A stretch of 21,624 nucleotides of DNA from ZC4RG35 sp041747855 (lineage in GTDB: Bacteria > Actinomycetota > Acidimicrobiia > Spongiisociales > ZC4RG35), in NCBI GenBank assembly GCA_041747855.1, contig JBGTEJ010000086.1:1-21624 (forward strand), in the 5' to 3' direction. Positions 15,196 to 21,401 of this stretch are shown piece by piece. Made by a program: the position numbers and the translations under genes. The notes under the pieces are model-generated. The model saw nothing but the letters and a program-made list of their open reading frames with translations. It made no database searches and was not told the DNA's origin. Positions within the stretch are counted from its first letter, which is position 1. Each line of letters opens with the position of its first letter.

Positions 15196-16848
15196 ATGAA
15201 CGAAGCAATCGATCGTCTCGCCCATGACTACTGGGACTTCCACCTCGAGTCGAGTCCTACCACAGCGCTGATACTGGGTGACCACCGGTTCGACTCGAAG
15301 TTCGAGGCGACCGACCTGGTAACGGAGGACGGACAGATCTGGGCTCTGCGGAGATTTGTCGAAGCTGCCGAGGCGATCGATCCGGAAATCCTGACCGTCG
15401 ATGAGAGAATTACCCGCGATGTGCTCATCTTCGAGGCATCGACCACGGCCGACATGCTGGAGACGAGAGCGGCCGAAATGGAAGTCAGCCATGTAGTGGG
15501 CATGCAGGCACAGCTCCCCGCCTTCATCCCCCAACTGCCCTTGGTCGAACCCGGACACGCTCTCGCCATGCGTGAGAAATACCGTGGCATCGCCACCTAC
15601 TTCGATGACGCCGCTACGCGTCTGCGTGACGGGGTGGCGGCGGGGCGAGTCCCGATGGCCTCGACCGCAGAGAAGACCCTCGCCCAGATCGACGATCTGA
15701 TCAACGCAGAATCGAGTCCATTCCTCGCCCTCATGGCTCCACAGGGTTGGGATGGGGAGGATGCCTGGCGGACCGAGATGGCAGCGATCGTCGCCGAGGT
15801 CGTCAATCCCGCGATGCAGCGGTGGCGTGACACCGTGGAGAACATGGTGTTGCCGGCAGCGCGACCCGACGACCGGCCGGGACTGTGCTTCGTCCCGGGG
15901 GGTGAAGAGTGGTACGCGACCACTCTTTATCGGTACACCACCACGGACATGACCCCTGCAGAGATCCATCAGGTGGGTCTGGAACAGGTGACGAAACTGG
16001 CCGAGGAGTACCGGGAGATCGCCGGCCCGGTGCTTGGGACGACCGACCTCGGAGAGATCTTCTCGAGGATGCGCGACGACCCAGAGCTCCGTTATCAGGA
16101 GGGTCCTCCCATCATCGAGGCCTCGGTGCGTGCGATGGAGAAGGCGAAGGCGGCGATGGGCGACTGGTTCGGTCGTTTGCCGAAGGCCGATTGCGCGGTT
16201 ATCGAGACCCCCTATGGACCCGCTGCCTACTACCTTCCACCGGCTTCAGACGGGTCACGTCCGGGGACTTTTTTCGTGAACACATCGACCCCATCGAAGT
16301 GGGCGACATTCGAGATCGAGGCGCTCTCCTATCACGAGGCGATCCCCGGCCATCATCTCCAGTTGGCCATCTCAGGGGAACTGGAAGACGTACCCGAGTT
16401 CCGGAAACACGCTCTCATCTCGGCGTATGCGGAAGGCTGGGGTCTCTACACCGAGAGGCTCGCCGACGAGATGGGTCTTTACGGGTCTGCGGTGGACCGG
16501 ATCGGAATGCTGTCGGCTGACTCGCTACGGGCGGGTCGTCTGGTGGTCGACACCGGGATCCACGCCATGGGCTGGTCACGTCAGAAGGCGATCGATTACC
16601 TCAAGGAGAACTCGCCGATGAGCGAGGTCGGCATCGCCGCTGAAGTCGACCGTTACATCGCTTTCCCGGGCCAGGCCTGCTCGTACATGATCGGACGGTT
16701 GGAGATCCTCAGGATGCGTGCCGAAGCCGAGGCTGGCCTGGGAGATCGTTTCTCGATCAAAGGCTTCCATGACACCGTGCTCAGCTCCGGCCTTGTCCCA
16801 CTGGGGACCCTCGACCGCATGGTCAAGGACTGGGTGTCCGCTCAGTAG
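15196..16848 (+). CDS. DUF885 family protein, putative zinc metallopeptidase
   Basis: This 550-residue protein belongs to the DUF885 family, distant relatives of gluzincin peptidases. It begins with NEAIDRLAHDYWDFHLE and SSPTTALILGDHRFD, a typical DUF885 opening. The metal-binding motif is SYHEAIPGHHLQ (H380, E381, H386, H387), followed by SAYAEGWGLYTERL with a further glutamate. The C-terminal signatures are DTGIHAMGWSRQKAIDYL and FPGQACSYMIGRLEI. No signal peptide is visible, so it is probably cytoplasmic. Substrates are unknown. The ATG at 15196 has AAGGAG nine bases upstream. The frame stays open far upstream (from 13723) only because it runs antisense to proS; that part is not coding. 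It is divergent from proS and converges on the next gene. Confidence 0.92.
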   Translation: MNEAIDRLAHDYWDFHLESSPTTALILGDHRFDSKFEATDLVTEDGQIWALRRFVEAAEAIDPEILTVDERITRDVLIFEASTTADMLETRAAEMEVSHVVGMQAQLPAFIPQLPLVEPGHALAMREKYRGIATYFDDAATRLRDGVAAGRVPMASTAEKTLAQIDDLINAESSPFLALMAPQGWDGEDAWRTEMAAIVAEVVNPAMQRWRDTVENMVLPAARPDDRPGLCFVPGGEEWYATTLYRYTTTDMTPAEIHQVGLEQVTKLAEEYREIAGPVLGTTDLGEIFSRMRDDPELRYQEGPPIIEASVRAMEKAKAAMGDWFGRLPKADCAVIETPYGPAAYYLPPASDGSRPGTFFVNTSTPSKWATFEIEALSYHEAIPGHHLQLAISGELEDVPEFRKHALISAYAEGWGLYTERLADEMGLYGSAVDRIGMLSADSLRAGRLVVDTGIHAMGWSRQKAIDYLKENSPMSEVGIAAEVDRYIAFPGQACSYMIGRLEILRMRAEAEAGLGDRFSIKGFHDTVLSSGLVPLGTLDRMVKDWVSAQ

Positions 16849-16881
16849 CTGCCTCGCACGCAGGCCACAGGGCGGCACCGG

Positions 16882-17190
16882 TTAGAGGCTGAGACCCACT
16901 CCAATCAGGGTTGCGATGACCGCGAACAGCCCGGCAATGAGAACGAAGACGAGGCGATCGAGTTTCGCGTCGGCCCTTGCCGCGACCGCGGTAAGCCCCT
17001 CCACTTTGGCACTGAGCGCGTACATGTCGGACTGCAGTTCGGCCCGAAGTAGGGCGATGTCGCCTTTGGTGGCAACCTGATCGAGGTCGTGGAGTGGGAT
17101 CGCACTCATCAGAGTCTCCGCTCGTTCTTGGCCGAGCACTTCAGTCAGTCCAGTGTAGAGCTCGTTTCGTGCTGCTTCCGAGATCGCCAT
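16882..17190 (-). CDS. Small coiled-coil protein with a C-terminal membrane anchor
   Basis: This protein of 102 residues begins MAISEAARNELYTGLTEVLG, continues with a putative coiled coil (about 45-75, VATKGDIALLRAELQSDM then alternating hydrophobics) and ends in one membrane segment (about 80-102, LVFVLIAGLFAVIATLIGVG). It resembles short bacterial proteins of the DUF1640/CCDC90-like type that begin with a helical EVLG segment and an ATKxDI coiled-coil; no function is established. An in-frame start at 17286 would run back through the hairpin repeat, so I prefer the ATG at 17190, although it lacks a clear ribosome binding site. Expression may depend on read-through from the gene upstream, across a repeat copy. 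Confidence 0.7.
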   Translation of the reverse strand: MAISEAARNELYTGLTEVLGQERAETLMSAIPLHDLDQVATKGDIALLRAELQSDMYALSAKVEGLTAVAARADAKLDRLVFVLIAGLFAVIATLIGVGLSL

Positions 17191-17234
17191 GAGGCAAGCA
17201 TGCATCGCTGCGGTGGCAACTTCAAGGGCCGCGG

Positions 17235-17324
17235 TTCTGGCGTCCCCGTGCGAAGCGGGGGGAACGCACGACCGAAGGTCGGGCAAGGGGGGTGCGAGGC
17301 GTCAGCCTCGCCCGTCACTCACCG
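17235..17324. repeat. Hairpin-rich dispersed repeat, isolated copy
   Basis: This 90-base block closely matches 18106-18195, with no gaps and roughly ten substitutions by eye. It holds three inverted repeats: a CCCC...GGGG stem (about 17244-17262) with a GAA loop, CGACC/GGTCG (17269-17281, loop GAA) and a 7-bp GCGAGGC/GCCTCGC (17294-17311, loop GTCA). It fills the space between the stop of the alkylmercury-lyase-like gene and the start of the small membrane protein, and its last bases contain that stop codon. It could act as a transcription-end or RNA-stabilising element. Confidence 0.8.
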
Positions 17325-17980
17325 GTGCCCCAGAAAGGGTCGTGGAGGCCCGCGCCGCGCAGGTAGTCGCGGGCCGCCGCCGGCTCGCGCCGCGTGTAGC
17401 CGGTCTCGAGCCGCCCCTCATACCAACGGCTGGCTAGACGCCACAGAGTCGAAATGTCCATCACATAACCCTGCTGATAGGAGTTGCGTTCCAGCCAATC
17501 TTCGATGCACCGGTGACCGCAGAAAAGACGCTGGTTGGAGCATGTGAAGACCACGTTGTCCCACATGCGAGCTGCGGGCACCAGGAAGTGGGCTAGCCAA
17601 TCGCTGGGCGGTGGCTCCTCCCGGTTGACGACCCAAGCGCCGGGACGACTGCACCCAGGACAGGTGGTGGCCACCAGGACGATGGACTCATCTGATACCA
17701 GATGAGGGATGGCGAAGGAATCCCAGGAGCACCCACCCCACCAGATGGTTTTGGCTCCCATGACCGAGAAACCCAGAGGAATCGCGGAGAAGGGATGGGC
17801 CATCAGAATTTCGTCGGACTCGTCGATCACGAGGTGGCGCTCGACTGCAAGTCGGCGTATTCCTTCCACGATCTGCCCTCGGGTGACCTTGAACCGCTGA
17901 GCCAACTCGTCGTAGTTGGGTTTCAAGCCGGTTCGTGCGAAGGACCTGTAGATCGCTGCTCTGAGGTCATCAGTGTTCAC
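17315..17980 (-). CDS. Alkylmercury-lyase (MerB)-like protein
   Basis: This 221-residue protein has an N-terminal winged-helix-like segment (about 1-50) followed by a MerB-like core (MAHPFSAIPLGFSVMG and WWGGCSWDSFAIPHL). C84-x2-D87 matches the catalytic Cys96/Asp99 pair of MerB. The other MerB cysteine (Cys159) has no obvious single equivalent: the corresponding stretch reads VVFTCSNQRLFCGHRCIEDW, with C147, C154 and C158. C107-x2-C110 adds another possible metal site. MerB cleaves carbon-mercury bonds, but no merA, merR or transporter is nearby, so a different substrate or a regulatory role is possible. The start is GTG with no ribosome binding site and a TAGCTT box six bases upstream, suggesting a leaderless transcript. 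Its last codons lie inside a dispersed repeat. Confidence 0.82.
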   Translation of the reverse strand: MNTDDLRAAIYRSFARTGLKPNYDELAQRFKVTRGQIVEGIRRLAVERHLVIDESDEILMAHPFSAIPLGFSVMGAKTIWWGGCSWDSFAIPHLVSDESIVLVATTCPGCSRPGAWVVNREEPPPSDWLAHFLVPAARMWDNVVFTCSNQRLFCGHRCIEDWLERNSYQQGYVMDISTLWRLASRWYEGRLETGYTRREPAAARDYLRGAGLHDPFWGTGE

Positions 17981-17986
17981 GAGGAG

Positions 17987-17992
17987 AAGCTA
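17987..17992 (-). promoter_or_regulatory. -10-like box for a leaderless start of the MerB-like gene
   Basis: TAGCTT on the minus strand is separated by exactly six bases from the GTG at 17980, the spacing expected if transcription begins at the start codon. No Shine-Dalgarno sequence is present, and no -35 is recognisable. Confidence 0.45.
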
Positions 17993-18010
17993 ACTCGCCG
18001 GAGAATCCCA

Positions 18011-18195
18011 CCGCCAGAACGCAGGTCGGGCTAGGAGGCCGCTTTCTGGTGTCACCCCACGAAGTGGGGGGACCGCACGACCGCAGGTCGGGCGAGGAGG
18101 CTGCCTTCTGGTGTCACCCCACGGAGTGGGGGGACCGCACGACCGCAGGTCGGGCGAGGGGGGTGCGAGGCGTCAGCCTCGCCCGTCTCTCACCG
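18011..18195. repeat. Tandem array of the hairpin-rich repeat, 62-bp period
   Basis: The 62-bp unit starts with TTCTGGTGTCACCCCAC. One complete copy occupies 18044-18105 and a second, 18106-18195, continues into the 90-base long form seen at 17235-17324. A partial, more decayed copy (18011-18043) precedes them. Each complete unit has CCCCAC/GTGGGG (loops GAA or GGA, 18055-18069 and 18117-18131) and CGACC/GGTCG (loop GCA). The last copy adds GCGAGGC/GCCTCGC (18165-18182). The array fills the 229-base gap between the SRPBCC stop and the MerB-like start. No reading frame through it looks like a gene. Confidence 0.85.
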
Positions 18196-18209
18196 ATAGG
18201 CCCAGGAAC

Positions 18210-18659
18210 TCAACTCCCGGCAACCGCCTCCCGCAATCGCTCCAACACGTAGTCCCAGGCTCTGTCGAAGTAGTCGTATCCCCGATCCCATTCGCCACCC
18301 TCCTGCCAACCGGTGGCGACCAGGGTCACCTGGGTCTGGTCTCCAACCGGTGCGAGGGTGACGGTGACTTGGGTGGTCTCACCCGCCGCCCTGAGCCCGG
18401 GGGTCTCGGGTGAGAAGGTCCAGTCGAAAACGAGCCGGTGAGGTGATTCAACACTGACGATCCGGCTGCCCTCACTCCCCCGCTTCCCCCGTTCGTCGGG
18501 TGGCTGCGCAAGGAACAGGGCGTAATCGCCACCGGGATTCAGATCGACCCGCGACTCAGATGACACGAACCGGAGACCTTCTTCGGTGGTCCACATCGCC
18601 CACACCGATTCCACATCGGCTTCGACGGTGGTCTGCTTCCTCAGCTCTCGGGCTGTCAC
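18210..18659 (-). CDS. SRPBCC / AHSA1-domain protein
   Basis: This protein of 149 residues has the START-like fold signatures of the AHSA1 (Aha1 C-terminal) family: REL-x-KQTTVEADVESVWAMWT at the N-terminus, a central strand with VDLNPGGDYALF, RIVSVESPHRLVFDWTFSP, and a C-terminal long helix beginning RGYDYFDRAWDYVLERL. Such domains bind hydrophobic ligands in a cavity; the ligand and role of this one are unknown. It starts with GTG without a clear ribosome binding site, six bases after TAGTTT. It is divergent from the DoxX gene, and a hairpin repeat array follows its stop. Confidence 0.88.
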   Translation of the reverse strand: MTARELRKQTTVEADVESVWAMWTTEEGLRFVSSESRVDLNPGGDYALFLAQPPDERGKRGSEGSRIVSVESPHRLVFDWTFSPETPGLRAAGETTQVTVTLAPVGDQTQVTLVATGWQEGGEWDRGYDYFDRAWDYVLERLREAVAGS

Positions 18660-18665
18660 TCCACA

Positions 18666-18671
18666 AAACTA
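18666..18671 (-). promoter_or_regulatory. -10-like box for a leaderless start of the SRPBCC gene
   Basis: TAGTTT on the minus strand lies exactly six bases before the GTG at 18659, the same layout as the neighbouring MerB-like gene. A weak GGA directly before the GTG is too close for normal use as a ribosome binding site. Confidence 0.45.
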
Positions 18672-18741
18672 CCTGCCGCGCTTTAGACGGTGGACCCAAT
18701 GTCGGGAAACATTGCGGCACTGATTGGCGTTGCCCTTACCG

Positions 18742-19236
18742 ATGGATCCTTCAGACTTCGCGGTGACCGCTCTCCGGGTCTGGCTCGGGGTGGTGATGCT
18801 GGCCCACGGGTGGCATCACGCTCGGAGTCTGGATGGGACCGCTTCCTGGTTCGGCAATAAGGGCTTCAGAAGTTCCGGATTGAACGCCCGTGTCTCGGCC
18901 TTGGGTGAGCTGGCAATCGGTGCGGGTCTGATCGTCGGTCTGGGGACCTCACTGGCGGCAGCCGGGCTGATCGCCACCATGACCGTCGCCTTCTGGTCGA
19001 TTCACCGCTTCGCCGGGTTCTTCGTGTTCAAACGACCGGATGAGGGCTGGGAGTATGTGGCCACCTTGGCGGTGGCCGCACTTGCGCTGGCCGTTCTGGG
19101 TCCGGGTCCCTGGTCGTTCGACGCTGTGATCGGGATCGATTCCGCGCTATCAGGTTGGACCGGCATGTTGATTGGTTTGGCAGGTGTCGCTGCTGGGGCA
19201 GTTCAGCTGGCGGTGTTCTGGCGGAAACCGGAGTAA
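18742..19236 (+). CDS. DoxX-family membrane protein
   Basis: This 164-residue protein has four hydrophobic segments (about 6-24, 52-75, 80-115 and 135-158), and the DoxX/DoxD layout ALRVWLGVVMLAHGWHHA, FGNKGFRSSGLNARVSALGE and AFWSIHRFAGFFVF. DoxX proteins are small integral membrane proteins; some form redox complexes at the membrane, but this one cannot be assigned. I choose the ATG at 18742; a TTG at 18724 is in frame but unsupported. No ribosome binding site is seen. It is divergent from the SRPBCC gene across 82 bases, which must hold both promoters. A strong hairpin follows the stop. Confidence 0.88.
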   Translation: MDPSDFAVTALRVWLGVVMLAHGWHHARSLDGTASWFGNKGFRSSGLNARVSALGELAIGAGLIVGLGTSLAAAGLIATMTVAFWSIHRFAGFFVFKRPDEGWEYVATLAVAALALAVLGPGPWSFDAVIGIDSALSGWTGMLIGLAGVAAGAVQLAVFWRKPE

Positions 19237-19249
19237 ACGGTCAGGCACG

Positions 19250-19298
19250 AAAAAACCCCGAGGGAGCGTTGACCGAAGTCATCACCCTCTCGGGGTTT
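19250..19298 (-). terminator. Intrinsic terminator with UUCG-capped hairpin, minus-strand polarity
   Basis: On the minus strand CCCCGAG pairs with CTCGGGG, the interior holds TGAC-TTCG-GTCA (a C(UUCG)G tetraloop), and the hairpin is followed directly by six T. On the plus strand the same hairpin has a CGAA loop and only three T after it. It may still serve DoxX on the plus strand as a bidirectional terminator, but the better fit is a minus-strand transcript coming from the right. Confidence 0.75.
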
Positions 19299-19418
19299 CC
19301 GACTCGCCTCGTACTCCGACCCTAAAGCCGGTCCACCAGTCGAGTACCGAAGTCACCTCTCGGTTACTTCCGTCCCGGTCTGAGGTTGCCCTCAATCCGG
19401 TAACCGAAAGGTAGACGG
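19250..19418 (-). ncRNA. Candidate structured small RNA (family not recognised)
   Basis: This gene-free stretch folds, on the minus strand, into consecutive elements. First comes a 13-bp stem pairing 19400-19412 with 19355-19367, perfect except for one U-G wobble. Its inner arm is CGG, an A-A mismatch, then UUGAGG-GCAA-CCUCAG with a GNRA tetraloop (19376-19399), and an eight-base bulge GGACGGAA on the 3' side. A third hairpin pairs GTACTC with GAGTAC (19311-19347). The UUCG-capped U6 terminator closes the unit. On the plus strand the wobble becomes a C-A mismatch and both tetraloops are lost. A TAGGTT box sits just upstream at 19425-19430. No known RNA family comes to mind, and expression is not shown. 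Confidence 0.5.
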
Positions 19419-19424
19419 CCCGCG

Positions 19425-19430
19425 AACCTA
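19425..19430 (-). promoter_or_regulatory. -10-like box upstream of the candidate small RNA
   Basis: TAGGTT on the minus strand fits the TANNNT pattern and would start a transcript near 19418, a few bases before the first 13-bp stem of the candidate RNA. No good -35 is visible, so it is weak evidence by itself. Confidence 0.3.
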
Positions 19431-19614
19431 ACGCAAACCGAAACGGCCTTTTGAATGGATTTGTTTTCGCGACCTCCAAAGCAGCGTGAATCTCTCCAGG
19501 TCAGGGTCCATTGGTTTCAGGAGGAACCGCTCGGCGGTCGTATCCCGAGAGGAGGTTCCAGCGATTACATGTTCGAGGCCGTAGCCGACGAACCGACGCT
19601 AGTTTGGAGTTTCG

Positions 19615-20211
19615 ATGCCGCTGTTCGATGCAAGACTTCGCCTTCCGGGCCATTCTCGACTACCCCTCGGGGTGGAGGTCGATATCGACCATTCACGGAT
19701 GACGGTGACCGCCGGAGACCGGAGGGTTGGCACCTGGCCGCTGGATCGCCTCGAGGTCGCGGCTCATCCCGATGGTTTCCACATCAGCGTCGAGGGCGAG
19801 GAGATCGTTCTGAGCGTGTCCGAGTCGGCTCGTTTCGCGGCGGCCTTGGGGGTTGGCCGGACCCCCCGTCCATCGCTGGGGTCACGGCGGTCGGCTAATC
19901 CCGAATTGCTCGGGAACGCGAAGGGGGTCCAACCCCCAGCATCTGGCACCTCCGAAGTCTCTCCACCCGCTCCGGTTGTGGTCGACCACAGGGAAGCCCT
20001 GGACAAGCGGATCTCGGCGGTAGCCGAGCTCCTGGAATCCGATGAGGTGTCGCCGGCTCATGCGTTTGCGGAGTGGGTACGACTACTCAAAGAGTTGAAC
20101 CGTCGTCACGGGCAGGGTTCTTTACCTTCCGACCAGTTCTTCCTGTTGAACACCAAGGTCCTCGATCTCATCCCGGATACCAGTCAGCGCTCATCCGACA
20201 ACGACATCTGA
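19615..20211 (+). CDS. Unrecognised protein with a PH-like N-terminal part and a helical C-terminal part
   Basis: This 198-residue protein is not one I recognise. Residues about 1-80 look like short beta strands (VEVDIDHSRMTVTAGDRRVG, WPLDRLEVAAHPDGFHISVE, EEIVLSVSESARFAAALG), reminiscent of small PH-like domains that end in one helix. A low-complexity Pro/Ser linker follows (about 82-122), and then a helical segment (about 123-190, REALDKRISAVAELLESD and AFAEWVRLLKELNRRHG). There is no signal peptide or membrane segment. The ATG at 19615 has GGAG five bases upstream, and an in-frame TAG at 19600-19602 rules out earlier starts. That TAG is part of TAGTTT, a possible -10. The gene ends ten bases before the convergent SDR gene. 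Confidence 0.75.
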   Translation: MPLFDARLRLPGHSRLPLGVEVDIDHSRMTVTAGDRRVGTWPLDRLEVAAHPDGFHISVEGEEIVLSVSESARFAAALGVGRTPRPSLGSRRSANPELLGNAKGVQPPASGTSEVSPPAPVVVDHREALDKRISAVAELLESDEVSPAHAFAEWVRLLKELNRRHGQGSLPSDQFFLLNTKVLDLIPDTSQRSSDNDI

Positions 20212-20221
20212 TCGGCGACGG

Positions 20222-21139
20222 TCACCCGCCGCCCGGGAAGAGGTCGAGCCCAGTCTCGGCACGGGAGACCTCCCAGAGCGTGTCGATCGCTTGTTGTGAC
20301 GAGTTTCTTATCTTGCGGCGGACTGGGCGACCACGGGCGATCAACTTCGGGCCGACCATTTCCCCTCCGCTCACTTCGGGGTCGGTGGCAGCACGGATCA
20401 GCATCAGCGCCCCGGCCTCAGGGGACGACCCCGTGTATTTGGCGGCCCCACGCCAGAACCGGCCCGACAACCCGGTGCCACCCTCTTTCACCGTGGTCTT
20501 CTGAAGATTGGTATGGGAGAGTCCCGGGTCGGTTACAACGGACAAAGCCCGGATTCCGCGGCGATCGAACTCCTGCTGTAGACCCACCCCGAAATGCATG
20601 TTGGCCAGCTTGGATTGTCCGTACGCCTTCCAGGGCCCATAACTCAGCTCGAGATGAGGGTCGGCCGGGTCGACCGGTTGTGCGTTGAGTCGGGCGAAAC
20701 TGGTCACCGACACCACTCGGGAGCCTTCCACGATCAGCGGCATCAATTGGGCCGTGAATGCCCAGTGGCCCAGGTGGTTGACGCCGAACTGCATCTCGAA
20801 CCCGTCGGTCGTGCGGCGTTGGGGCATCGCCATCACTCCGGCGTTGTTGACCAGGATGTCGACAAGTGGGTGGGTGGCGATGATCTTCTCGGCCGCCGAC
20901 CGCACCGACGCCAGGGAGGCCAGGTCGAGTTCGACGAATTCGGTGGACACCTCCGGATGCCCGGAGCGGATCTGCAACTGCGCTTCGACGGTGCGAGCCT
21001 GGTCCCGGGCGGCCATCACCACGTGGGCACCGGCTCGGGCCAGAGCCTTCGCCGTCTTCAGACCCAGGCCGCTGTTGGCCCCGGTTATCACCGCTATCCG
21101 CCCCGTCAGATCGGGGACGTCGGCGAGACTCCAGCTCAC
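20222..21139 (-). CDS. Short-chain dehydrogenase/reductase (SDR)
   Basis: This NAD(P)-dependent oxidoreductase is 305 residues long from the GTG at 21139, with the classical SDR motifs. They are the dinucleotide-binding TGANSGLGLKTAKALARAG with the TGxxxGxG loop, D-L-A-S after the fourth strand, NNAGV, catalytic Ser in VVSVTSFA and Y-G-Q-S-K as the YxxxK motif. LADVPDLTGRIAVITGANSG at the N-terminus resembles retinol-dehydrogenase/WW-domain-oxidoreductase-like SDRs, common in actinobacteria as multiple paralogues. The substrate cannot be read. A GTG at 21163 would add eight residues; I prefer the later one because SWSLADVPDL is the usual family start. It converges on the unrecognised gene to its left. 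Confidence 0.92.
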   Translation of the reverse strand: MSWSLADVPDLTGRIAVITGANSGLGLKTAKALARAGAHVVMAARDQARTVEAQLQIRSGHPEVSTEFVELDLASLASVRSAAEKIIATHPLVDILVNNAGVMAMPQRRTTDGFEMQFGVNHLGHWAFTAQLMPLIVEGSRVVSVTSFARLNAQPVDPADPHLELSYGPWKAYGQSKLANMHFGVGLQQEFDRRGIRALSVVTDPGLSHTNLQKTTVKEGGTGLSGRFWRGAAKYTGSSPEAGALMLIRAATDPEVSGGEMVGPKLIARGRPVRRKIRNSSQQAIDTLWEVSRAETGLDLFPGGG

Positions 21140-21346
21140 GTGATTCCGGACCGTTGGTGGCACTGCTCGGCCAAACTCACGAGAAGTGGCCTTCGACCGC
21201 CATACCCAAACAGTCCCCGACGGCGGTACCCACCATCAGCCCTCGGAAACGATCGATCATGGATGTCATTGCCGAAGGCTATCCGGACGGGACACTCCAC
21301 GCAGTTTCTGAGTCTTGGATCCGAGCCCGGCCGACCACGACGCGAA

Positions 21347-21375
21347 GGAACCCGCCGCGGGTGACGGCGGGTTCC
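21347..21375 (-). terminator. Perfect 11-bp hairpin after the CsbD-like gene
   Basis: GGAACCCGCCG and CGGCGGGTTCC form a perfect 11-bp stem with a 7-base loop, 27 bases after the CsbD-like stop on the minus strand. No U-run follows (TTCGCG), so termination may be inefficient or protein-assisted. The rest of 21140-21401 holds no gene, RNA or promoter that I can support. Confidence 0.6.
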
Positions 21376-21401
21376 AACCTCAGTTGTTCAGATTGTCCGG
21401 A

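Noticed and set aside
18011..18195. CRISPR array
   Set aside because: The copies are joined at 62-bp intervals with no unique spacers, and no cas genes are nearby.
18049..18413. Short plus-strand frames through the hairpin array
   Set aside because: They translate the repeats into arginine/glycine-rich strings and run antisense into the SRPBCC gene; they are by-products of the repeat.
19311..19347. T-box riboswitch suggested by GGTGGACC on the minus strand
   Set aside because: The consensus is incomplete, and no minus-strand synthetase or amino-acid gene lies downstream; DoxX is on the other strand.
19282..19479. A 65-codon minus-strand frame through the candidate small RNA
   Set aside because: Its start is TTG, there is no well-placed ribosome binding site, codon use is unlike the neighbouring genes, and the DNA is explained better by RNA structure; a tiny peptide cannot be fully excluded.
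19455..19898. A plus-strand frame overlapping the unrecognised protein
   Set aside because: It overlaps most of the better-supported gene in another frame and lacks family features and a good ribosome binding site.
21140..21401. tRNA or other RNA gene in the gap before the CsbD-like gene
   Set aside because: Apart from the hairpin at 21347-21375, I found no cloverleaf, no CCA-type end and no conserved RNA motif.
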